This document shows positions 1 to 7,719 of a stretch of 64,000 nucleotides of DNA, piece after piece (position 1 is the stretch's first letter; every line of letters begins with the position of its first letter). The DNA lies in NCBI RefSeq assembly GCF_001426485.1, contig NZ_LMET01000001.1:2323750-2387749 (forward strand). Reading direction: 5' to 3'. The notes beneath the pieces are model-generated. The model saw nothing but the letters and a program-made list of their open reading frames with translations, ran no database searches and was not told where the DNA came from. The DNA comes from Aeromicrobium sp. Root472D3 (GTDB taxonomy: Bacteria > Actinomycetota > Actinomycetes > Propionibacteriales > Nocardioidaceae). Position numbers and translations under genes: made by a program.

Positions 1-468
1 GCCACGTTCCCCGACGCCCGGCTCAACATCGACCTGAAGTCCGACGACGTCGTCGGACCGGCCGTCGACCTGCTGACCGGGCTGGGGGTCGTCGACCGGA
101 CCCTGCTGGCGTCGTTCTCGCACCGCCGGCTGCGCCGGGTCCGTCGGCTGCTGCCGGACGTCGCGACGTCCGCGTCGAGCCTCGAGGCCGCCCTCGTCAA
201 GCTGCTGCCGACGGTCGTCCTGCGGCGCCTGCGCCTCGCACCGGTGTGCCTGCAGGTGCCCGCGCGTCGCGGTCGTCTGCGGGTCGTGACCGACGGATTC
301 GTGCGCAAGTCCCACGCCCTCGGCCTGCAGGTGCACGTCTGGACGATCGACGAGCCCGACGAGATGCACGCGCTGCTCGACCTCGGCGTCGACGGGCTCG
401 TGACCGACCGCACCGACGTCCTCAAGGACGTCCTCACCGCCCGAGGCGTCTGGAAGGACCCACGATGA
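1..468 (+). CDS. Glycerophosphodiester phosphodiesterase, 3' part only
   Basis: The reading frame is open from base 1 to a TGA at 466-468, so only the last 155 residues are in the window. It shows the family signature of glycerophosphodiester phosphodiesterases (GDPD): an early NIDLKSDD segment corresponding to the metal-binding N-[IVL]-[ED]-[IVL]-K strand, and a C-terminal strand/loop VWTIDEPDEMHALLDLGVDG followed by TDRTDVL, which closes the TIM barrel. The enzyme hydrolyses deacylated phospholipids to glycerol 3-phosphate and an alcohol. Its stop codon overlaps the ATG of the next gene (ATGA), so the two are probably co-translated. The N-terminal catalytic histidine region is outside the window. 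Confidence 0.85.
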   Translation, partial: ATFPDARLNIDLKSDDVVGPAVDLLTGLGVVDRTLLASFSHRRLRRVRRLLPDVATSASSLEAALVKLLPTVVLRRLRLAPVCLQVPARRGRLRVVTDGFVRKSHALGLQVHVWTIDEPDEMHALLDLGVDGLVTDRTDVLKDVLTARGVWKDPR

Positions 469-1805
469 CCCCCTCCTCCCCCGCGCCCGCCCGCGCCGTC
501 GCCGACGCCACCCGCCGTGGTCCGGTCATCGCGTGGAGCCTGTGGGACTGGGGGTCGGCCGCCTTCAACGCCGTCATCGTGACGTTCGTCTTCTCGGTGT
601 ACCTGACCGACGCCGTCGGCGAGGACCTCTCGGGCCCGGTGTCGGCCAGCTCGTGGCTGGGCTGGGCCGTCGGGGCCGCGAGCCTCGTGATCGCGGTGCT
701 GGCGCCCGTCATGGGGCAGCGCTCGGACGCGTCGGGCCACCGCAAGCGGTCGCTCGCGCTGCTCACGACGTCGGTCGTCGTGGTCACGGCCCTGATGTTC
801 CTGGTCGAGGACAGCCCCGACTTCCTGTGGCTCGGGCTCGTGCTGATCGCGGTCGGCACGGTGCTGTTCGAGCTCGCGCAGGTGCCGTACTTCGCGATGC
901 TGCGCCAGGTCTCGACGCCCGCGACGGTCGGACGCGTGTCGGGCGTCGGCTGGGCGTTCGGCTACCTCGGCGGCATCGTGCTGCTCATCATCGTCTACGT
1001 CGGGCTGATCTCCGGCGACGGTGGCCTGCTCGGCGTCTCGACCGACAACGGGCTCAACATCCGCTGGGTCGCGGTCGTCGCGGCGGTGTGGTTCCTGGCG
1101 TTCTCGATCCCCGTCCTGCTGATGGTGCCCGAGCTGCCGCCCACTGCTCTTCTCCACGGGGAGAGCCCCGTGCCCGACGTCGGCTTCCGCGAGTCGTACC
1201 GCGTGCTGTTCGCCGAGATCCGCACGATGTGGCGCGAGGACCGCCACACCCTGCAGTTCCTGATCGCCAGCGCCCTGTTCCGCGACGGGCTCGCCGGCGT
1301 CTTCACGTTCGGGGCCGTCATCGCCGTGAGCGTCTACGGCTTCACCGACGACACCGTGATCCCGTTCGGCATCGCCGCCAACGTCGCGGCCGCGGCGGGC
1401 GCCCTCGTGGCCGGACGGCTCGACGACCGCCTCGGCCCGCGGCGCGTCATCGTGTTCTCGCTGGTCGCGATGCTGGTGGCCGGCGTGGTGCTGCTGTTCG
1501 TGCAGGGCATGGCGGGCTTCTGGGTCTTCGGGCTGGTGCTGTGCCTGTTCGTCGGCCCCGCGCAGTCGGCGTCGCGCACCTACCTCGTGCGCCTGACGCC
1601 CCCGGGCAAGGAGGGCCAGCACTTCGGCCTCTACGCCATGACGGGCCGCGCGGCGTCGTTCCTGGCGCCGACGCTGTTCGGGCTGTTCGCCTTCGTCTTC
1701 GGCGACGACCGCTGGGGCATCGTCGGCATCATGCTGGTGCTGCTCGTCGGCCTGCTGGCCCTGCTGAGGGTGCCCGCGCTGACCCGCGACCGGGCGGACG
1801 CCTGA
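465..1805 (+). CDS. MFS transporter, UMF1/Atg22-like
   Basis: A 446-residue integral membrane protein with about 12 hydrophobic segments. The start of the first helix (AWSLWDWGSAAFNAVIVTFV) matches the DWxxSAF motif of the UMF1/Atg22-like branch of the major facilitator superfamily. Between helices 2 and 3 is an MFS loop motif (GQRSDASGHRKR), and a second copy follows in the C-terminal half (GRLDDRLGPRR). The open frame extends upstream to 246, but the ATG at 465 overlaps the preceding stop codon and fits the family start. The substrate cannot be read from the sequence; coupling to a glycerophosphodiesterase suggests export or uptake of a small metabolite, which is inference. Confidence 0.85.
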   Translation: MTPSSPAPARAVADATRRGPVIAWSLWDWGSAAFNAVIVTFVFSVYLTDAVGEDLSGPVSASSWLGWAVGAASLVIAVLAPVMGQRSDASGHRKRSLALLTTSVVVVTALMFLVEDSPDFLWLGLVLIAVGTVLFELAQVPYFAMLRQVSTPATVGRVSGVGWAFGYLGGIVLLIIVYVGLISGDGGLLGVSTDNGLNIRWVAVVAAVWFLAFSIPVLLMVPELPPTALLHGESPVPDVGFRESYRVLFAEIRTMWREDRHTLQFLIASALFRDGLAGVFTFGAVIAVSVYGFTDDTVIPFGIAANVAAAAGALVAGRLDDRLGPRRVIVFSLVAMLVAGVVLLFVQGMAGFWVFGLVLCLFVGPAQSASRTYLVRLTPPGKEGQHFGLYAMTGRAASFLAPTLFGLFAFVFGDDRWGIVGIMLVLLVGLLALLRVPALTRDRADA

Positions 1806-1817
1806 CCCGGCTCCGAA

Positions 1818-1841
1818 GAGATTCCCGTTCAGGGGAATCTC
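1818..1841. repeat. Perfect 9-bp inverted repeat between MFS gene and rbpA
   Basis: GAGATTCCC at 1818-1826 and GGGAATCTC at 1833-1841 are perfect reverse complements around a 6-base loop GTTCAG. It lies 12 bases after the MFS stop codon, so it could terminate that transcript, but no T-run follows. The right arm contains the GGAAT that I read as the -35 element of the rbpA promoter, so it may instead act as an operator or a combined signal. Confidence 0.6.
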
Positions 1842-1859
1842 ATGTGTGTCCCCTACGTT
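1834..1859 (+). promoter_or_regulatory. SigR/SigH-type ECF promoter of rbpA
   Basis: GGAAT at 1834-1838 and GTT at 1857-1859 are separated by exactly 18 bases. This is the consensus of the thiol-oxidative-stress sigma factor SigR of Streptomyces (SigH in mycobacteria). In Streptomyces coelicolor rbpA is a known SigR-regulated gene. The expected transcript start is near 1866, about 26 bases before the ATG, leaving room for the ribosome binding site AGGGG at 1881-1885. Confidence 0.7.
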
Positions 1860-1891
1860 GATAGAGGTAAGGCACACGAAAGGGGACGCAC

Positions 1892-2284
1892 ATGGCTGAA
1901 CGTGCACTGCGAGGAGCTCGACTCGGAACTCAGAGCTTCGAGGACGAGCGCGGGGTCGAGATGGCTCCCCGGCAGCAGGTCGAGTACGTCTGCGCCGACG
2001 GGCACACCTTCACGGTGGTCATGGCCGACGAGGCCGAGATCCCGTTCGAGTGGGAGGACCCGAAGACGGGCGCGATCGGACAGCTCGCCGACGGTGTCAA
2101 GCCCGAGGGCAAGGCCGAGAAGCCCGTCCGCACCCACTGGGACATGCTGCTCGAGCGTCGCTCGGTCGACGAGCTGGAAGAGATCCTGACGGAGCGGCTC
2201 GAGCTGCTCCGCGGCGGCGAGATCGGTCCGCCGCACCTGCACCGCCCGGCGAAGAAGTCGGCGGCGAAGAAGAAGACCGCCTAG
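1892..2284 (+). CDS. rbpA: RNA polymerase-binding protein RbpA
   Basis: A 130-residue protein that is a clear RbpA: N-terminal tail with ALRGARLGTQSFE, a core domain with VEYVCADGHTF and PFEWEDP, the basic linker, and the sigma-interaction domain THWDMLLERRSVDELEEILT. RbpA binds RNA polymerase and group-1/2 sigma factors and stabilises the open promoter complex; it is found only in actinobacteria. Only one cysteine remains in the core, so a full zinc site like that of S. coelicolor RbpA is not evident. The C-terminus is lysine-rich (KKSAAKKKTA). The ATG has AGGGG six bases upstream. It converges on ppm1, whose stop begins two bases after this one. Confidence 0.96.
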   Translation: MAERALRGARLGTQSFEDERGVEMAPRQQVEYVCADGHTFTVVMADEAEIPFEWEDPKTGAIGQLADGVKPEGKAEKPVRTHWDMLLERRSVDELEEILTERLELLRGGEIGPPHLHRPAKKSAAKKKTA

Positions 2285-2285
2285 G

Positions 2286-3056
2286 TCACGCACCAGGGCG
2301 CGACGCAAGGGACTCCGGCTCCGGCTGGGGTCCCTTTCGCAGTCGCCGGGGCACCAGCCGCGCGGCGCCCCACACCGTCACGCGCCACAGGGCCTCGCGG
2401 ACGATCGCGCCGCTCATCTTGGACTCGCCCCGCTCGCGCTCGACGAACGTGATGGGCACCTCGACGACGTCCATGCCGGCGGCCGCGACCCGGCGGGTCA
2501 TGTCGATCTGGAAGCAGTAGCCCTGCGAGGCGACCTGCTCGAGCGGCAGGCGCTCGAGCGTCTCGCGGCGGAACGCGCGGAAGCCGCCCGTCGCGTCCTT
2601 GACGTCGAGGCCGAGCAGCAGGCGCGCGTACAGCGTGCCCCCACGGGAGATGAGACGCCGGTGCCACGGCCAGTTGACGACGCCGCCGCCGGGGACCCAC
2701 CGCGACCCCAGCACGAGATCGGCGCCCGTCGCGCTGGCGGCGAGGATCTGGGCGAGGTCCTCGGGACGGTGCGAGCCGTCGGCGTCCATCTCGAGCAGCG
2801 TGTCGTAGCCACGCTCGAGGCCCCAGGCGAAACCGGCCCGGTACGCCGAGCCGAGACCCTGTTTCGACACCCGGTGCAGCACGTGCACCCGCTCGTCGGC
2901 GGCTGCCAGCGCGTCGGCGATGTCGCCCGTGCCGTCGGGCGACCCGTCGTCGGCGACGAGGACGTGCAGCTGCGGCTGGGCCGAGAGGACGCGCTCCACG
3001 ATCCAGGCGAGGTTGGCGGCCTCGTCGTACGTCGGGATGATGACGAGCGCTGTCAT
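2286..3056 (-). CDS. ppm1: Polyprenol monophosphomannose synthase
   Basis: A 256-residue GT2 glycosyltransferase. It starts with IIPTYDEAANL, then DDGSPDGTGDIAD, and has the DxD-type EMDADGSHRPED motif and GSRWVPGG found in dolichol-phosphate-mannose synthases. It transfers mannose from GDP-mannose to polyprenyl phosphate, making the donor used for lipoglycan and protein mannosylation on the outer face of the membrane. It lacks membrane helices. In M. tuberculosis this domain is fused behind an apolipoprotein N-acyltransferase domain; here it is a separate gene whose ATG overlaps the lnt stop codon (ATGA at 3053-3056). The longer upstream frame is only read-through of lnt in another phase. 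Confidence 0.93.
   Translation of the reverse strand: MTALVIIPTYDEAANLAWIVERVLSAQPQLHVLVADDGSPDGTGDIADALAAADERVHVLHRVSKQGLGSAYRAGFAWGLERGYDTLLEMDADGSHRPEDLAQILAASATGADLVLGSRWVPGGGVVNWPWHRRLISRGGTLYARLLLGLDVKDATGGFRAFRRETLERLPLEQVASQGYCFQIDMTRRVAAAGMDVVEVPITFVERERGESKMSGAIVREALWRVTVWGAARLVPRRLRKGPQPEPESLASRPGA
2307..2337 (+). terminator. Probable intrinsic terminator of rbpA
   Basis: AAGGGAC at 2307-2313 pairs with GTCCCTT at 2330-2336 around a 16-base loop and ends in TTT. It begins 22 bases after the rbpA stop codon and lies inside the 3' coding part of the convergent ppm1 gene. The T-run is short, so termination strength is uncertain. Confidence 0.45.
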
Positions 3057-4546
3057 GGGGTTCCGTTCTGCTGGCGCGGGCGGGTGCCGAGGAACCATGC
3101 TCCCAGACCCGTCGCGACCAGCAACCACTCGAGGTAGCGGCCGATGACCAGCGCGGGCGTGCGCCCCGATGCGAGGGTGACCTCGGCGCTGATCGTGGCG
3201 GGCTCGTGCAGCGGCGCACGCTCGACGCTGCGCCCCGTCGGGTCGACGACGCCCGAGATGCCGTTGGTCGACGGGACGACGACCCAGCGGCCCGTCTCGA
3301 TCGCCCGCAGGCGCGAGATGTCCCACTGCTGCTCGGGCTGCGACGTGCCGGTGAACGCGGCGTTGCTGGTCTGGACGACCATGAGCTGCGCTCCCCCGTC
3401 GACGGCGCGGCGCGTGACGCCGTCGTAGGCGATGTCGTAGCAGATCGTGTCGCCGATGCGGGTGTCGCCGATCGTCATGGCGCCCGGCTGGTCGCCGGCC
3501 AGCATGTCGCGGGGGATGTCGCGCGCGAGCCGGTTGACGACGAACCCGGCCTGCTTGCGGAACGGCACGTACTCACCGAACGGCACGGGCTTGAGCTTGT
3601 CGTAACGGTCTCCGGGCCCCTCGGCGGTCCACACGACGCCGGAGTTGCGCGCCGTCTCGACCGTCGGGCCGTCGAAGATGCCGCCGACGAGGATCGGCGC
3701 CTTCAGCAGCGCCGAGAGGTCCTCGATCTGCTGCCGCACGAGGGCGTCGTGGTACGGGTCGATGTCGGTGGCGTTCTCGGGCCACAGCACCATGTCGGGC
3801 TGCGGCACGTCGCCGGCGCGGATCTTCTCGACCAGCCGGGACGTCTCGGCGACGTGCAGGTCGAAGATCTCGCCGCGCGGCCACGTCAGGAAGACCCCTG
3901 GCACGTCGCCCTGCACGAGCGCGACCTGGCGGGTGCCGTCGGCGCCCGCGATGCCGGTGGGCAGCAGCGCCCCGACCCCCACGACCGCCACGACGCCGGC
4001 GGCGGCGCCGATGCGGGCCCGGCGGCCCGGCCCCGTCACCACGACCAGCACGAGCGCCGCCGCGACGAACAGCACGGCGCTGGTGCCGGGCATCGCCACG
4101 AGGCGCGCGTAGGAGGCGAACGGCGTGTCGATCGAGGTGTGGGCGAGCCGTCCCCACGGGAAGCCCGTGAAGGGGAACCGGCCCCGCGCCCACTCCCCCA
4201 GGACCCACACGCCCGCACCCCACAGCGGCCACGCCCGCAGGCGCGTCGCGGCGCGCAGCGCCAGCATGATCGGGATGAAGAACAGCGCCTGGGCGATGAC
4301 GAGCGCGACGTACGCGCCCGCGCTGACGGCGTTCATCCACCAGATCAGCGGCGCCATGAAGCCCAGCCCGAACAGCAGGCCCGTGACGGCCACGGTGCGC
4401 TTGCGCGCGTGCGACAGACGACGCGCGAGCCAGATCAGGCCGGCCACGCCCGCGATCATCGCGAACGGCAGCCCGACGGGCTCGAAGTCGAGCGAGCACA
4501 GGGCCCCGAGGACGGCCGCGGCCGGCCAGGCGACCTTCCAGGTCAC
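3053..4546 (-). CDS. lnt: Apolipoprotein N-acyltransferase
   Basis: A 497-residue protein with about six N-terminal membrane helices (residues 5-200), then a nitrilase-type extracytoplasmic domain, then a last helix near 465-485. The catalytic triad of Lnt is visible: Glu-257 in LWPENATD, Lys-317 in DRYDKLKPVPFGEYVP and Cys-369 in TICYDIAYD. It adds the third acyl chain to the N-terminal cysteine of lipoproteins. The start is GTG at 4546, which overlaps the stop codon of the upstream M24 peptidase (GTGA); the stop overlaps the ppm1 start. This gives a three-gene unit, peptidase-lnt-ppm1. In mycobacteria Lnt and Ppm1 are fused or physically interact, which agrees with the coupling here. Confidence 0.95.
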   Translation of the reverse strand: MTWKVAWPAAAVLGALCSLDFEPVGLPFAMIAGVAGLIWLARRLSHARKRTVAVTGLLFGLGFMAPLIWWMNAVSAGAYVALVIAQALFFIPIMLALRAATRLRAWPLWGAGVWVLGEWARGRFPFTGFPWGRLAHTSIDTPFASYARLVAMPGTSAVLFVAAALVLVVVTGPGRRARIGAAAGVVAVVGVGALLPTGIAGADGTRQVALVQGDVPGVFLTWPRGEIFDLHVAETSRLVEKIRAGDVPQPDMVLWPENATDIDPYHDALVRQQIEDLSALLKAPILVGGIFDGPTVETARNSGVVWTAEGPGDRYDKLKPVPFGEYVPFRKQAGFVVNRLARDIPRDMLAGDQPGAMTIGDTRIGDTICYDIAYDGVTRRAVDGGAQLMVVQTSNAAFTGTSQPEQQWDISRLRAIETGRWVVVPSTNGISGVVDPTGRSVERAPLHEPATISAEVTLASGRTPALVIGRYLEWLLVATGLGAWFLGTRPRQQNGTP

Positions 4547-5622
4547 AGGGAGACGAGTCCGCGCGGGGTGTTGTTGAGCACCTCGAGGCCGTCGGCCGAG
4601 CACACGACGATGTCCTCGATGCGGGCCCCGAACCGTCCCTCGTGGTAGATGCCCGGCTCGATCGAGAAGGCCATGCCCTCCTCGAGCACCAGGTCGTTGC
4701 CCTCGATGATGTAGGGCTCCTCGTGCGTCTCCTGGCCGATCCCGTGACCCGTGCGGTGGATGAACAGGTCGCCGAACCCGGCGTCGGCGATGATCTGCCG
4801 GCCGATCGCGTCGACCGACTCGGCCGTGACACCCGGGCGCGCGTGGTCGAGCTGCGCGCGCTGGGCGGCCTCGAGCACCGCGTACGCCTCGGCGTACAGG
4901 GGGTCGACGGTGCCGCCGGCCAGGTAGTTGCGGGTCGAGTCCGAGCAGTAGCCCGACGGCATCGTGCCGCCGATGTCGACGACGACGGGGTCGCCGGCCT
5001 CGATGACCCGGTCGGACAGCTCGTGGTGCGGCGAGGCGCCGTTGGGGCCCGATCCGACGATCACGAAGTCGACGGTCTCGTGGCCCTCGTCGATGATCGC
5101 GCGCGCGATGTCGGCTCCGACCTCGCGCTCGGTGCGCCCGGGGCGCAGCCACTCGTGGACGCGTCCGTGCACGCGGTCGATCGCGAGCCCCGCCTGACGC
5201 AGCGCCTCGACCTCGTCGGCGTCCTTGCGGATGCGCAGCTGCTGCACGAGGGAGCCGGCCAGCACCTGGTCGGCCGTCGGGATGGCCTCGCCGAGCGCGA
5301 AGACGCGCGACGCCCACATGTGGTCGTCGAGGCCGATCGTCGTCGCGTCGCCGACCAGGCTCGCGACCAGCGCGAACGGGTCGTCGCGCTCGTCCCACGT
5401 GGCGATCTCGACGTCGACGCCCGATGCGACCGCGGCCTGGCGCTCGAGGGCCGGCACGACGAGCGTCGGCGGGCCGGCGGCGGGCAGGACCAGGCACGTC
5501 AGTCGCTCGAGCGGGAGCGCGACGTAGCCGGTGAGGTACCGCAGATCGGCCCCCGGGGTCACGAGCAGGGCGTCGATGCCCTGCGAAGCCGCCAGTTGCT
5601 GTGCCTTGCGCCATGTGCTCAC
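4543..5622 (-). CDS. M24 family metallopeptidase (Xaa-Pro aminopeptidase type)
   Basis: A 359-residue protein with a creatinase-type N-terminal domain (about 1-125) and a pita-bread M24 domain. The two-metal ligands are present in order: Asp in VVVDIGGT, Asp in YCSDSTRNY, His in HRTGHGIG, Glu in FSIEPGIY and Glu in ARIEDIVV. Such enzymes remove N-terminal residues before proline, or act as dipeptidases in peptide turnover. The start is GTG at 5622, with a -10-like TATCGT six bases upstream, so the message is probably leaderless. It heads the peptidase-lnt-ppm1 unit. Confidence 0.9.
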   Translation of the reverse strand: MSTWRKAQQLAASQGIDALLVTPGADLRYLTGYVALPLERLTCLVLPAAGPPTLVVPALERQAAVASGVDVEIATWDERDDPFALVASLVGDATTIGLDDHMWASRVFALGEAIPTADQVLAGSLVQQLRIRKDADEVEALRQAGLAIDRVHGRVHEWLRPGRTEREVGADIARAIIDEGHETVDFVIVGSGPNGASPHHELSDRVIEAGDPVVVDIGGTMPSGYCSDSTRNYLAGGTVDPLYAEAYAVLEAAQRAQLDHARPGVTAESVDAIGRQIIADAGFGDLFIHRTGHGIGQETHEEPYIIEGNDLVLEEGMAFSIEPGIYHEGRFGARIEDIVVCSADGLEVLNNTPRGLVSL

Positions 5623-5628
5623 GCCACG

Positions 5629-5634
5629 ACGATA
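5629..5634 (-). promoter_or_regulatory. -10-like box of the M24-lnt-ppm1 unit
   Basis: On the minus strand TATCGT lies exactly six bases before the GTG at 5622, the spacing expected for a leaderless transcript. No clear -35 was found. Confidence 0.5.
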
Positions 5635-5722
5635 CCCGTGGGATCATCGTCGGCGTTCGGCTGCACGCGACCCCCCGCGGCTGACAGGATGTCGTGACGT
5701 CCGACGAACAGGGAGCCACGAC

Positions 5723-6103
5723 GTGCTGTACATGAACGGGTTGCTGAGCCTGATGGTCCTCGCGCTGTGGATCTTCTGCCTCATCGACGTCATCACGACC
5801 GACGAGGGCGCGTGCCGCAACCTGTCCAAGACCTTCTGGCTCGTGCTCGTGGTGTTCCTGCCGGCCGTCGGCTCGCTGGCCTGGCTGGTCGCCGGACGTC
5901 CGCAGGCTCCCGCCGACCTGCCGTACAAGGGCAACCGCGGATCGTCCGTCCCGGCCGTGCACGACCGTGAGCGACCCGTGCGCCACGTCGACCCCGATCC
6001 CGAGCGCGAGGCCGCGTACCAGCGCGCGCTGCGAGCCCGGGCCGAGGAGCAGCGGCAGGCCTATCGCGCGCGCCAGCAGCGGCGAGAGCTCGACGAGGGG
6101 TAG
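5723..6103 (+). CDS. Small membrane protein with PLDc_N domain
   Basis: A 126-residue protein with two membrane segments (LLSLMVLALWIFCLIDVI and KTFWLVLVVFLPAVGSLAWL), followed by a charged cytoplasmic tail rich in Arg, Glu and Gln with a likely helical end. The helix pair with the intervening C-R-N-L-x-K-x-F-W and the PAVGSLAWL segment is the PLDc_N (phospholipase D-nuclease N-terminal) signature found in many small actinobacterial membrane proteins; no nuclease domain is present and the function is unknown. GTG at 5723 is preferred because GGGAG (5711-5715) sits seven bases upstream; ATG at 5732 is the alternative. Confidence 0.8.
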   Translation: MLYMNGLLSLMVLALWIFCLIDVITTDEGACRNLSKTFWLVLVVFLPAVGSLAWLVAGRPQAPADLPYKGNRGSSVPAVHDRERPVRHVDPDPEREAAYQRALRARAEEQRQAYRARQQRRELDEG

Positions 6104-6123
6104 GCAGGCGCGACTCGCTGACC

Positions 6124-6129
6124 TACCGT
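6124..6129 (+). promoter_or_regulatory. Possible -10 box of the M28 peptidase gene
   Basis: TACCGT matches TANNNT and would start transcription near 6136, giving a short leader with the ribosome binding site GGGGGT before the ATG at 6163. No convincing -35. Confidence 0.3.
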
Positions 6130-6162
6130 GTGGGGACACATCGAGGATCGGGGGGTCCACCC

Positions 6163-7695
6163 ATGCGCAGAGCGCTGTCCACCACCGCCGCCGTCGTCCT
6201 GACGAGCAGCCTTCTCGCCGCCGCACCCGCGGTGGCCGGTTCGTCACACGTCGACACCACGCGGCTGACCAAGGCCGTCACGGTCAACGGCCAGCTGAAG
6301 ACGCTGCGTCAGCTGCAGGTCGTCGCCGACCGCAACGGCGGCAACCGTGCATCGGGGCTGCCGGGCTACGACGCATCGGCCGACTACGTCGCCGCGGAGC
6401 TCGAGAAGGCCGGGTACAAGGTCACCCGGCAGACGTTCACGTTCCCGTTCAGCCGCGACCTCGAGCCCGCCACGCTGACGCAGACGGCACCCGCGGCCCG
6501 GACGATCGAGACCGCGGCCTTCGACTACTCCGGTTCGGGCGACGTCACGGGCGCCGTCACCCCGATCGCCGTCGCGATCCCGCCGGGCGACGCCGGCAGC
6601 ACGACGTCCGGGTGCTCCGCGGACGACTTCCCGGCCGCCGGGTCCGCGCCCGCCGTCGCGCTGGTGCAGCGCGGCACGTGCGACTTCGGCCTCAAGGCCG
6701 CGAACGCCGAGGCGGCCGGCTACGACGCCGTGATCATCTTCAACGAGGGCCAGGACGGACGGCAGGAGCTGCTGACCGGCACGCTCGGCGCGCCCGCGGG
6801 CATCCCCGTGGCCGGTGTGTCGTACGCCGACGGCAAGGCCCTGGCCGAGACGGCCGGCGCGACGGTCCGGGTCACCGCGAGGACCGAGGTCGACCTGCAG
6901 CGGCAGACCAGCAACATCATCGCCGACCTGCCGGGCCGCACGAAGAACCCTGACCAGGTCGTCGTGGTCGGAGCGCACCTCGACAGCGTCGCCGAGGGCC
7001 CCGGCATCAACGACAACGGCACGGGGACAGCCGGCACGCTCGAGATCGCCAAGCAGCTCGCCAAGACCGGTCTGGCCAAGAAGGCGCAGCGTCCGGTGCG
7101 CTTCGCGTTCTGGGGCGCCGAGGAGAAAGGGCTGCTGGGCGCGTACCACTACGTCGAGGCCCTCTCGGACGCCCAGCGCGCGAAGATCTACGCCAACCTG
7201 AACTTCGACATGATCGGCTCGCCCAACTTCGCGCGGTTCGTCTACGACGGCGACGGCTCGTCCGACGGCAACGCCGGACCGGCCGGATCGGCCGAGATCG
7301 AGAAGGTCTTCACCGACTACTTCGGTGCCAAGAGGCTCGCGACGGCGCCCACGGCGTTCGACGGCCGATCCGACTACGGGCCGTTCATCGAGGTCGGCAT
7401 CCCCGCCGGCGGCCTGTTCAGCGGTGCGGAGGGCGTCAAGACCGCCGAGGAGGCGGCGCTGTTCGGCGGCACCGCCGGCGAGGCGTACGACTCCTGCTAC
7501 CACCAGGCGTGCGACGACATCACCAACCTCAGCACGACGTCGATCGACCAGCTCGGCGACGCGGCGGCCCACGCCGTCGCGACGCTGGTGCTGTCGAAGA
7601 AGGGGCTGTACGGCGACCAGGCCCGTCGGACGTCGGCGGGCGCGGCGAAGAAGCTGTCGGCGCCCACCAGCACGGGCCACGCGCTGACGCGGTGA
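6163..7695 (+). CDS. Secreted M28 family aminopeptidase with PA domain
   Basis: A 510-residue secreted protein. It starts with a signal peptide (MRRALSTTAAVVLTSSLLAA, cleavage likely after AVAG), followed by an N-terminal part, a protease-associated (PA) domain at about 130-240 (ALVQRGTCDFGLKAANAEAAG), and an M28 catalytic domain. The zinc ligands and catalytic acid are visible: His and Asp in VVGAHLDSVAEGPGINDNGTG, the Glu pair in WGAEEKGLLG, Asp in FDMIGSPN and the final His in CYHQACDD, where two cysteines can form a disulfide. The layout resembles Streptomyces griseus aminopeptidase. It likely supplies amino acids from extracellular peptides. ATG at 6163 is chosen because it begins the signal peptide and follows GGGGGT; the frame is open 33 bases further upstream. 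Confidence 0.93.
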   Translation: MRRALSTTAAVVLTSSLLAAAPAVAGSSHVDTTRLTKAVTVNGQLKTLRQLQVVADRNGGNRASGLPGYDASADYVAAELEKAGYKVTRQTFTFPFSRDLEPATLTQTAPAARTIETAAFDYSGSGDVTGAVTPIAVAIPPGDAGSTTSGCSADDFPAAGSAPAVALVQRGTCDFGLKAANAEAAGYDAVIIFNEGQDGRQELLTGTLGAPAGIPVAGVSYADGKALAETAGATVRVTARTEVDLQRQTSNIIADLPGRTKNPDQVVVVGAHLDSVAEGPGINDNGTGTAGTLEIAKQLAKTGLAKKAQRPVRFAFWGAEEKGLLGAYHYVEALSDAQRAKIYANLNFDMIGSPNFARFVYDGDGSSDGNAGPAGSAEIEKVFTDYFGAKRLATAPTAFDGRSDYGPFIEVGIPAGGLFSGAEGVKTAEEAALFGGTAGEAYDSCYHQACDDITNLSTTSIDQLGDAAAHAVATLVLSKKGLYGDQARRTSAGAAKKLSAPTSTGHALTR

Positions 7696-7707
7696 CGCGG
7701 TGACGTC

Positions 7708-7713
7708 TAGGCT
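7708..7713 (+). promoter_or_regulatory. -10-like box of the 5'-3' exonuclease gene
   Basis: TAGGCT lies six bases before the ATG at 7720; the gene has no Shine-Dalgarno sequence, so a leaderless start is likely. Confidence 0.5.
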
Positions 7714-7719
7714 CGGGGC

